Assembly (NCBI GenBank): GCA_937859825.1
Contig: CALMAP010000294.1
Location: forward strand, 1 to 5,553
Length of the DNA stretch: 5,553 nt
Direction: 5' to 3'
Origin: an uncultured Terriglobus sp.
GTDB taxonomy: Bacteria; Acidobacteriota; Terriglobia; Terriglobales; Acidobacteriaceae
A program made the position numbers and the translations under genes. The notes below the pieces were generated by a model. The model ran no database searches. It saw only the letters and a program-made list of their open reading frames with translations, and was not told where the DNA came from. Shown here one piece after another: positions 1-5,228 of the stretch (the stretch's first letter is position 1; each line of letters begins with the position of its first letter).

Positions 1-3
1 CCC

Positions 4-549
4 ATGCATTCCGCGTCAGACGGCTCCAGCGATCCACGCTACCCCGTAGGCAAACATAAGCCCCAGGCATCCATTTCTGCGGAAGACCGGGAGTATGCGA
101 CGGAGGCCATCGCGTTGCTGCCGGAGAACCTGCGGAACGCGGTGGACGGGCTGAACGAGGCGCAGATCGACACACCTTATCGCGAGGGCGGGTGGACGGT
201 CCGGCAATTGGTTCATCACATCGCTGATTCCCACATGCACGCTTACGCGCGCATCCGCTTTGCGCTCACGGAAAATGAGCCAACGATTCGGCCTTACAAC
301 GAGCAGACATGGGCCGTGCTGCACGATGCGATGGTCGCACCGCTGGAGTGGTCTCTGGAACTGATTGAGTCGCTGCACGCGCGCTGGGTAATGCTGCTGA
401 ACCACCTTACGCCGGCACAGTGGCAGCGCGCTTACATGCATCCGGAAAACGGCAGGACCACAATCGAGCAGGCCGTTCTGCTCTATGCGTGGCACTCACG
501 CCACCATACCGCGCATGTGACCCATTTGCGGTCCGCCCGGGACTGGTAG
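4..549 (+). CDS. DinB/YfiT-family putative metal-dependent transferase
   Basis: A 181-residue cytosolic protein of the DinB-like four-helix-bundle superfamily, closest in pattern to Bacillus YfiT/BstA. That group is linked to thiol-S-transfer (bacillithiol) or metal-dependent hydrolysis. The N-terminal block DPRYPVGK (residues 10-17) and the block YREGGWTVRQLVHHIADSH (59-77) are typical of YfiT. The probable metal ligands are one of H71/H72, H164 and H168, the last two in WHSRHHTAH (163-171). All three expected histidines are present, so the site looks intact. The ATG at position 4 gives the usual family length, but only three bases of upstream sequence are visible, so an earlier start cannot be excluded. 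The stop lies 12 nt before the next gene on the same strand, which suggests co-transcription. The substrate is unknown. Whether this organism makes bacillithiol cannot be judged from the window. Confidence 0.88.
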   Translation: MHSASDGSSDPRYPVGKHKPQASISAEDREYATEAIALLPENLRNAVDGLNEAQIDTPYREGGWTVRQLVHHIADSHMHAYARIRFALTENEPTIRPYNEQTWAVLHDAMVAPLEWSLELIESLHARWVMLLNHLTPAQWQRAYMHPENGRTTIEQAVLLYAWHSRHHTAHVTHLRSARDW

Positions 550-561
550 GACGCGCCAGCA

Positions 562-2157
562 GTGCAGACAGAGCAGTCGTTCCAGCAGATTTCGGCACAT
601 ATCGAATCGTTCCTTGCGGAGCACCCAAGGGCCGTTCTGCTCGACGAAAGCAAGGTGATTTTTGACCTCGCCACAGCAAAGTATTCGCTTCAAGAGCACG
701 GCAATCGTTGCACACTGCAGGTGTGGAGTGAAGATTGCAACCTGACGCGCAGGGTCTTGGCCGTCGATCAGCGGAAGGATGTTCTCAAGCTGAGTACGCT
801 TCGCTTCGGCCAGAGCAGGCCGCAGACGTTGCAACTGGTTGCGCAGCCGAACCGGCGAACGCCTAGAGCGCGGGAAGGCATACGCAAGCGGTACCTGGCG
901 CTGCTGGAGCGTGTGTTGCACCGGGCGTTTCCGGAGTGGAAGGTCGGCGCGCTCCGGTCAGCGATGGACCTGGAGCGGTCGTTCGGTCCAGCGTATGCGC
1001 GAGGCGTGCTGACCAAAGGACAGCAGGCGTGGGCTGTCGTTGCAGTCAATGCGTCGGAGTCGCAGGCCACGGTCGATGGCGTGCTCACGATCGGCATTCT
1101 CTGGCTGCAGCTCTGCCGCGAACGCGGCGAAGGCAAGCGGCTTTTCCAGGGGCTCAAGTTAATCGTGCCGAAAGGCATGGTGCTGGTTACGCTCTCGCGC
1201 CTGGGTTGGCTGCGTGCGGATGCCGCACGCTGGAAACTGTACGAACTCGACGAGCAGATCGAAGAACTGATTGAGCGGGACGCGGCAGACGTCGGCAACC
1301 TTGCCACCAAGCTGCTGCATGCTCCTGATCCGGCGCTGGCGCGGGAACGCTTCCGTGCCGCTTTACGTCAGGTCTACGCGCTCATTCCAGAATCGCAGCA
1401 CGAGCAAGTTGAGCAGCGGGTACGCTCAACCTCTGAGATCGGACTTCTGCTGCACGGGCTGGAGTTCGCACGCATCAGGCAGGCTGCCGCTAACAGCGGC
1501 TTTTCGCTCATCTCAGAGATCACCTTTGGCACGGGTGCGAACGAGACGCCTCTCTCTCCAGCGACAAAGCCGATGCTGCAGGAGATGGTCAGTGAACTCT
1601 TTTCACGACGGCAAGCACATGGTTCTTCGCGCGACCCCCTCTTCCGCATGGCTCCCGAGGCGTGGCTTGAGTCCGCTCTGCGAAAGAACATCGGTCCACT
1701 TACCGATGGGCAGGGAACATTCTCGCAGTTCAATGCAGAGTATGTGTACGCTCAGGTTCCCGCGTTTCAGGCGGGAGATCGAGGGATGCTCGACCTGCTC
1801 ACCATTACGCACGACGGTCGGCTCGCCGTTCTCGAACTGAAAGCAGGAGAAGATCTGCACTTCGCGCTGCAGGGGCTCGACTACTGGATGCGCGTGCGCT
1901 GGCATCACACGCAGACGATCGATCCGGCAACCGGACTGGGTACATTCCAGCGGCACGGGTACTTTCCTGGCCTTCGCCTCAGCGCGGAGCCGCCCCGGCT
2001 CTTTCTGGTAGCGCCGTCACTCCACATTCATCCCGCAACCGAGCAGGTGCTTCGTTATTTCAAGCCCGAAGTCGAGTGGACGCTATTGGGACTGCATGAA
2101 AACTGGCGGCGAACAATGAAGGTCATCGTGCGAAAGCGTAGCAAAGAATGTGCCTGA
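562..2157 (+). CDS. Protein of unknown function with C-terminal PD-(D/E)XK nuclease-like domain
   Basis: A 531-residue protein that I cannot assign to a named family. The C-terminal part (about residues 360-465) has the motif order of RecB-like PD-(D/E)XK nucleases. There is a helix with E370 (PEAWLESALRK), then D411 (GMLDLL), then E425-L-K427 (VLELKAG) thirteen residues later, and then Q437-x3-Y441 (QGLDYW), which matches the QxxxY motif. All expected catalytic positions are present, so DNA or RNA cleavage is plausible but inferred. Residues 25-95 look beta-rich. Residues 105-330 are mixed helix and strand with no motif I recognise. There is no signal peptide or membrane segment, so it should be cytosolic. 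The start is GTG at 562, 12 nt after the previous stop; a weak AGGA at 547-550 overlaps that stop. The 12-nt gap suggests an operon with the DinB-like gene. A repair, DNA-processing or defence role is possible, and the neighbours do not decide which. Confidence 0.8.
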   Translation: MQTEQSFQQISAHIESFLAEHPRAVLLDESKVIFDLATAKYSLQEHGNRCTLQVWSEDCNLTRRVLAVDQRKDVLKLSTLRFGQSRPQTLQLVAQPNRRTPRAREGIRKRYLALLERVLHRAFPEWKVGALRSAMDLERSFGPAYARGVLTKGQQAWAVVAVNASESQATVDGVLTIGILWLQLCRERGEGKRLFQGLKLIVPKGMVLVTLSRLGWLRADAARWKLYELDEQIEELIERDAADVGNLATKLLHAPDPALARERFRAALRQVYALIPESQHEQVEQRVRSTSEIGLLLHGLEFARIRQAAANSGFSLISEITFGTGANETPLSPATKPMLQEMVSELFSRRQAHGSSRDPLFRMAPEAWLESALRKNIGPLTDGQGTFSQFNAEYVYAQVPAFQAGDRGMLDLLTITHDGRLAVLELKAGEDLHFALQGLDYWMRVRWHHTQTIDPATGLGTFQRHGYFPGLRLSAEPPRLFLVAPSLHIHPATEQVLRYFKPEVEWTLLGLHENWRRTMKVIVRKRSKECA

Positions 2158-2278
2158 CTGGTTGCACCTCTGGAAAGCACGAATGCAGGTTTCTTCACTA
2201 CGCGACGATACACTGTCGCTCCGGTCGAAATGACAGGTTATCTGGCTGGACCAGCAATAGAAACTCAACGTCTTCGAT
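2158..2278. other. Convergent intergenic region without a clear terminator
   Basis: The nuclease-like gene and the reductase gene end facing each other across 121 bp. A bidirectional terminator would be expected, but no stem followed by a T run is visible. GCTGGACCAGC (2245-2255) is a palindrome with a one-base centre, too tight to form a normal hairpin. The rest is mainly the dispersed repeat copy. Confidence 0.45.
2185..2235 (-). repeat. Degenerate copy of a dispersed intergenic repeat
   Basis: Read on the - strand this stretch runs TGTCATTTCGACCGGAGCGA, then a diverged middle, then AGTGAAGAAACCTGC. It resembles a short element I remember as scattered between genes in Acidobacteriota and some other phyla, with a pattern like TCATTTCGACCGGAGCG...AGTGGAGAAA. 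When translated, such copies give spurious peptides containing CHFDRS, and that peptide string is present here on the - strand. A short inverted repeat, GCGAC (2202-2206) with GTCGC (2215-2219), lies inside. It sits between two convergent gene ends, a usual place for such repeats. No transposase is nearby. The identification rests on memory of the pattern and only one copy is visible in this window. Confidence 0.5.
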
Positions 2279-3322
2279 TCACTTTGAACTTACTCCACGC
2301 CAGAGATCGATCGCGGGATCATCCACTGCGAACTTATCTATGTCGATAATTTCTTCCTGCGAGAAAGTCATATTCTTAAGCGAATCCAACGAGTTATCAA
2401 GCTGTTTCACGTTCCGTGCACCGATCAGTGCGGTTGTTACTCGCGGGTCGCGTAACGACCAGGCAATCGCCATCTGGGCCAGGCTCTGGCCGCGCTCTTC
2501 CGCAATTGCATGCAGGCCACGCACTCGCTCGATGTTTTCCTTGCTGAGCATGTTCTGGTTGAACGAGCCGACCGTATTGTTGATACGCGCGTCTGCTGGA
2601 GCGCCATTGAGATACTTGTCTGTCAAAAGGCCTTGCGCAAGTGGGGAAAAAGCGATGCAGCCGACGCCAAGCTCATCCAACGTGGCAAGCAGGTCATTTT
2701 CGATCCAGCGGTTCAGCATGGAATAAGACGGCTGATGAATGAAGAGCTTAATGCCCTCTTTCTTTAGCAGGTCATGCACCTCGCGAGTCCGAGCGGGTGA
2801 GTAGGAGGAGATACCCACATACATGGCCTTGCCCTGACGCACGATCTGCGCGAGCGCTGCAACGGTTTCCTCGATTGGGCAATCGAAGTCAGGCCGATGG
2901 TGGTAGAAGATGTCCACATAGTCCAGATCCATCCGCTGCAGGCTCTGGTCGAGCGAGGAGACGAGATATTTCTTCGACCCACCCATGCCGTACGGCCCCG
3001 GCCACATGTCCCAGCCAGCCTTGGACGAGATGATGAGTTCTTCGCGAAGATTGCGGAAATCCTCACTGAGGATTTTGCCGAAGTTCTCCTCGGCGGAGCC
3101 GTAAGGCGGCCCATAGTTGTTGGCCAAATCGAAATGCGTCACGCCACGGTCGAAGGCTCGGCGGATCACCTTACGGCCTGTTTCAAAGACATCTGCGCCA
3201 CCGAAGTTCTGCCACAAGCCAAGCGAAATGGGCGGCAGCACGATGCCGGATTTACCGCAGCGCCGGAAGGCTGTGTTCTTGTAACGGTCAGGGCTGGGCA
3301 CGTACTGTTCGGCGAGCGGCAT
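2279..3322 (-). CDS. yghZ: Aldo/keto reductase, YghZ/Gpr type (L-glyceraldehyde 3-phosphate reductase-like)
   Basis: A 347-residue NADPH-dependent aldo/keto reductase with the TIM-barrel fold. It closely follows E. coli YghZ (346 residues), which reduces L-glyceraldehyde 3-phosphate and methylglyoxal. Shared blocks include the N-terminal YRxCGKSG-like region (RRCGKSGIVLP, 20-30), THFDLANNYGPP (62-73), KAGWDMWPGPYG (101-112) and GVGCIAFSPLAQGLLT (219-234). The catalytic tetrad is complete: D65, Y70, K101 and H142 (YHHRPD). The cofactor-binding segment IGARNVKQLDN (300-310) is also present. I chose the ATG at 3322 because it matches the E. coli start and has AAGGA at 3333-3329, six bases upstream. 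A longer in-frame reading from a GTG at 3391 overlaps the dusB stop but has no Shine-Dalgarno sequence. The gene lies 65 nt downstream of dusB on the same strand and is probably in its operon. The role is likely cytosolic aldehyde detoxification, with the exact substrate inferred. Confidence 0.93.
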   Translation of the reverse strand: MPLAEQYVPSPDRYKNTAFRRCGKSGIVLPPISLGLWQNFGGADVFETGRKVIRRAFDRGVTHFDLANNYGPPYGSAEENFGKILSEDFRNLREELIISSKAGWDMWPGPYGMGGSKKYLVSSLDQSLQRMDLDYVDIFYHHRPDFDCPIEETVAALAQIVRQGKAMYVGISSYSPARTREVHDLLKKEGIKLFIHQPSYSMLNRWIENDLLATLDELGVGCIAFSPLAQGLLTDKYLNGAPADARINNTVGSFNQNMLSKENIERVRGLHAIAEERGQSLAQMAIAWSLRDPRVTTALIGARNVKQLDNSLDSLKNMTFSQEEIIDIDKFAVDDPAIDLWRGVSSK

Positions 3323-3387
3323 TCTTTGTCCTTGCGGTAGACGGTCGTATGTGAGACGCCTCCCGCGCAGCTCAAGTCTCTTCTGCG
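3323..3387 (-). other. dusB to aldo/keto reductase gap
   Basis: This short gap on the - strand contains the reductase Shine-Dalgarno AAGGA (3333-3329). No terminator hairpin with a T run is visible, which supports read-through from dusB. A GTG at 3391-3389 overlaps the dusB TGA (3390-3388) and opens the same frame as the reductase. It would add 23 residues not found in E. coli YghZ. Confidence 0.45.
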
Positions 3388-4698
3388 TCACGCATCAGAG
3401 AAGTCAGCGAATGCTGGTGCCGCAAGATCTTCCGCGCCGGTCATTCGCTCTTCCAGCTTTGCGGAGAAGAAGCGATCCACAGCGTCCATTACCTCGTCGC
3501 CGCGCTTTGCCTCGAAGATTGCCTTGCGCAGCGCGGAGCCGCCGATCACACCATGCGTAAACCAGCTTGCGAACTGCTTCATCTTGCCAATGCCGTCGCG
3601 CCGGGCGCTTTCGCGGTCTTTCTTCAGACGGCGCAGGTGATTGTGTGCGGCGAGCTCCGCCGGGGACATGGCCTCTAAGTTCGCATCCTCCGGCACGTCG
3701 ATTTCCGGGTGTTCCTGCTCAAGCTCCGCAATCAGCATGGCGAAATAGGTGCGGATCATGCGGTAGCGGTCCGCCTCGGTCGCAAGGTCGTATCCACCGG
3801 TTCCAGTCTGAGTTTTGGACGCTGTGTATTGCGCAATCTGGCGAAATATCCAGGGATTGGCTGGCGCGGCACGGCCGATCATTACGGCGTCACAACCCGT
3901 GGCGGCGACCATGGCGGCGGCATCCTCGGGGGTGCGTACATCTCCATTGCCGATTACCGGGATGCGCACTGCGTCCTTGACAGCCGCAATATATTCCCAG
4001 CGGGCGTTGCCGGTGTATCCCTGTTCGCGGGTGCGGGCGTGCAGCGCGACCGCATTCAGTCCGCAGTCCTCTGCCATCTTCGCCAGTGGGATGCACACGA
4101 TATTGCCATCGCTCCAGCCCATGCGGAACTTCACCGTGAAGGGAATCGAGATTGCCGCGCGTACCCGCTCGAAGATGGTCCGGATGTGCGGCAGGTCACG
4201 CAGCAGGCCGCTGCCGCCGTTGCAACTGACCACGCGCTTGGCCGGGCAGCCAAGGTTCAGGTCCACGATGTCGAAGCCCGCGTCCTGGCAGATGCGCGCG
4301 GAGTCAGCCAGCGTCTCCGGGTTCGATCCGAAGATCTGCGCGCTGATCGGATGTTCGTCGTCGTAATAGGTCAGGTACCGTTTGCGTTTTACCTCGCGCA
4401 TGCGGGAGAGGCCGTCTGCGGAGGTGAACTCCGTCATGATCAGCCCGCAGCCGGACTGCTGGTTCGATGTGGCCGTGTTCACATCCGAATCGCTGGCGAT
4501 GTCTGCGGTGGAAAACTGGGACGCATTCTTAATAAAGCGGCGAAACACCGTGTCAGTCACGCCCGCCATGGGCGCAAGTACGGTGGCGGGCGCCACGTGC
4601 ACGTTGCCGATGGTAAGGCTCGCGGGCACGGGAATTCCCGATGCATCGGCGGGCCTATCCAGCAGCGCGGTTCCATTGTTCTCCCAATTCTTTTTCAT
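3388..4698 (-). CDS. dusB: tRNA-dihydrouridine synthase, DusB-like
   Basis: A 436-residue FMN- and NADPH-dependent enzyme that reduces specific uridines in tRNA to dihydrouridine. The TIM-barrel motifs are in order: LAPMAGVTD (41-49, flavin site), QIFGSNPETLA (121-131), DLNLGCPAKRVV (146-157) with catalytic C151, VKFRMGW (189-195), HARTREQGYTG (220-230), VIGNGDV (248-254) and GCDAVMIGRAAPANPWIF (268-285). The C-terminal helical tRNA-binding part follows. At 436 residues it is well over 100 longer than E. coli DusB (about 321). The extra length includes a Ser/Thr/Asn-rich stretch at about 60-84 and acidic segments near 327-348 and at the C-terminus. The start at 4698 (MKKNWENNG) is chosen because the open frame upstream runs through rpmE without family similarity. 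It is the second gene of a probable rpmE-dusB-reductase operon. Its ATG has no well-spaced Shine-Dalgarno of its own. The subfamily call (B rather than A or C) is by motif and general similarity. Confidence 0.94.
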   Translation of the reverse strand: MKKNWENNGTALLDRPADASGIPVPASLTIGNVHVAPATVLAPMAGVTDTVFRRFIKNASQFSTADIASDSDVNTATSNQQSGCGLIMTEFTSADGLSRMREVKRKRYLTYYDDEHPISAQIFGSNPETLADSARICQDAGFDIVDLNLGCPAKRVVSCNGGSGLLRDLPHIRTIFERVRAAISIPFTVKFRMGWSDGNIVCIPLAKMAEDCGLNAVALHARTREQGYTGNARWEYIAAVKDAVRIPVIGNGDVRTPEDAAAMVAATGCDAVMIGRAAPANPWIFRQIAQYTASKTQTGTGGYDLATEADRYRMIRTYFAMLIAELEQEHPEIDVPEDANLEAMSPAELAAHNHLRRLKKDRESARRDGIGKMKQFASWFTHGVIGGSALRKAIFEAKRGDEVMDAVDRFFSAKLEERMTGAEDLAAPAFADFSDA

Positions 4699-4702
4699 CG
4701 GC

Positions 4703-4708
4703 TCACAT
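4703..4708 (-). promoter_or_regulatory. Start-stop mini-ORF (ATG-TGA) just upstream of dusB
   Basis: On the - strand an ATG (4708-4706) is followed at once by TGA (4705-4703). It has a strong GGAGG (4720-4716) seven bases upstream, which is ideal spacing. The dusB ATG begins four bases after this stop, and for it the same GGAGG is 17 bases away, too far for normal initiation. Ribosomes could load here and re-initiate at dusB. The arrangement is directly visible. A regulatory role is inference. Confidence 0.35.
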
Positions 4709-4710
4709 GC

Positions 4711-4738
4711 AGAAGCCTCCGCGCTGGCGGAGGCTTCT
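4711..4738 (-). terminator. Perfect 12-bp hairpin between rpmE and dusB (terminator or leader structure)
   Basis: The arms are AGAAGCCTCCGC and GCGGAGGCTTCT (4711-4722 and 4727-4738 on the + strand), perfectly complementary around a 4-nt loop. The hairpin lies 19 nt past the rpmE stop. It could terminate or attenuate rpmE transcription, but no run of T follows on the - strand, so it is not a textbook intrinsic terminator. In the - strand transcript the 3' arm contains GGAGG, so the structure would hide that ribosome-binding sequence. It may also protect the 3' end of the rpmE message. Confidence 0.55.
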
Positions 4739-4757
4739 GTTCCGTACGGTTCTGCTC

Positions 4758-4994
4758 TTACTTGGTTGCTGCTGCGGCGGTCGCCGAGTCGCTTTTCGCA
4801 AACTTGCGCTTGAAGCGCTCGATACGGCCAGCGGTGTCGAGCATCTTCTGCTTGCCTGTGAAGAATGGGTGGCAAGCATTGCAGATTTCAAGCACAATAT
4901 CGCTCTTGTTGGTGGAACGGGTCTCGAAAGTATTTCCGCAGGCGCATTTGACGTTCGTCGCCTTGTAGTTGGGGGGGATTCCTTGCTTTGGCAT
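4758..4994 (-). CDS. rpmE: 50S ribosomal protein L31, zinc-binding type
   Basis: A 78-residue structural protein of the large ribosomal subunit that helps bridge it to the small subunit. Family signatures include CACGNTFETRST (17-28) and the near-invariant CHPFFTGKQK (41-50), followed by the RIERFKRKF segment (58-66). The four cysteines C17, C19, C38 and C41 match the CxC...CxxC set of the zinc-containing (C+) form. The C-terminus carries a short Ala/Ser/Thr-rich tail ending in Lys beyond the usual core. The start at 4994 (MPKQGIPPNY) fits the family length. The open frame continues upstream without similarity. The Shine-Dalgarno sequence is weak (GAG in GCGAGAAACC). Codons 6-8 contain seven C in a row (4977-4971), which is a possible slippage or sequencing-error site, but the frame is intact. 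It heads the likely rpmE-dusB-reductase transcript and is divergent from the DnaC-like gene. Confidence 0.96.
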   Translation of the reverse strand: MPKQGIPPNYKATNVKCACGNTFETRSTNKSDIVLEICNACHPFFTGKQKMLDTAGRIERFKRKFAKSDSATAAAATK

Positions 4995-5228
4995 GGTTTC
5001 TCGCAATCTTGGTAAATCGGCCTGTTGCAACCTGGCCCGCGGTTCGCTTGCAGCGGTACACTCACGCCACATCGAAGTTCCCGTCGCGCTGTCAGGAGGC
5101 GACCTATGCATTCGATGCATGGGCCTGGCTCTTGATTCAGTCTACCGTTGCTCTGTCCTAACCGCAATGGCCCTGCAGCGCAACTTGTGGATGCCTGCAG
5201 CCGCTAACTGCGATACTGTGAGTTGTCG
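4995..5228. other. Divergent intergenic region between rpmE and the DnaC-like gene
   Basis: This 234-bp region must hold promoters for both directions, but I could not find a convincing -35/-10 pair on either strand. TACACT (5057-5062) and GATACT (5212-5217) are each 4/6 matches to a -10 box, without a properly spaced -35. It also holds a 15-bp inverted repeat ATGCATTCGATGCAT (5106-5120), a direct repeat CCTGCAGC (5172-5179 and 5194-5201, 22 bp apart) and the short ORF listed separately. No tRNA or other RNA gene was recognised. Confidence 0.5.
5094..5135 (+). promoter_or_regulatory. Perfect Shine-Dalgarno and nine-codon leader ORF
   Basis: AGGAGG (5094-5099) lies six bases before an ATG at 5106. 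The frame reads MHSMHGPGS and stops at TGA 5133-5135. This is a far better ribosome-binding site than that of the DnaC-like gene 94 bp downstream, which has only GTGAG six bases before its ATG. The ORF could be a leader peptide or upstream ORF affecting the downstream gene. It could also be a chance match in GC-rich sequence. The peptide has two histidines and no pattern matching a known attenuator. Confidence 0.3.

Noticed and set aside
2083..2268. Short - strand ORF containing CHFDRS
   Set aside because: The peptide is a translation of the dispersed repeat plus the end of the nuclease-like gene in antisense, a known kind of spurious ORF.
2148..2726. + strand open frame of 192 codons across the convergent gap and into the reductase
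   Set aside because: Most of it is antisense to the well-supported aldo/keto reductase, and it has no recognisable domain or ribosome-binding site.
4699..4875. N-terminal 59-residue extension of DusB
   Set aside because: It overlaps rpmE coding sequence and the hairpin and has no Dus similarity. The ATG at 4698 is the sensible start.
3709..4968. Long + strand open frame (419 codons) opposite dusB and rpmE
   Set aside because: It lies antisense to two clearly conserved genes, its translation resembles no family, and such shadows are common in GC-rich coding sequence.
4971..4977. Seven-G run (seven C in the rpmE codons) as a phase-variation switch
   Set aside because: The run is short, lies in an essential-type ribosomal gene, and the frame is intact. 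A switch is unlikely.
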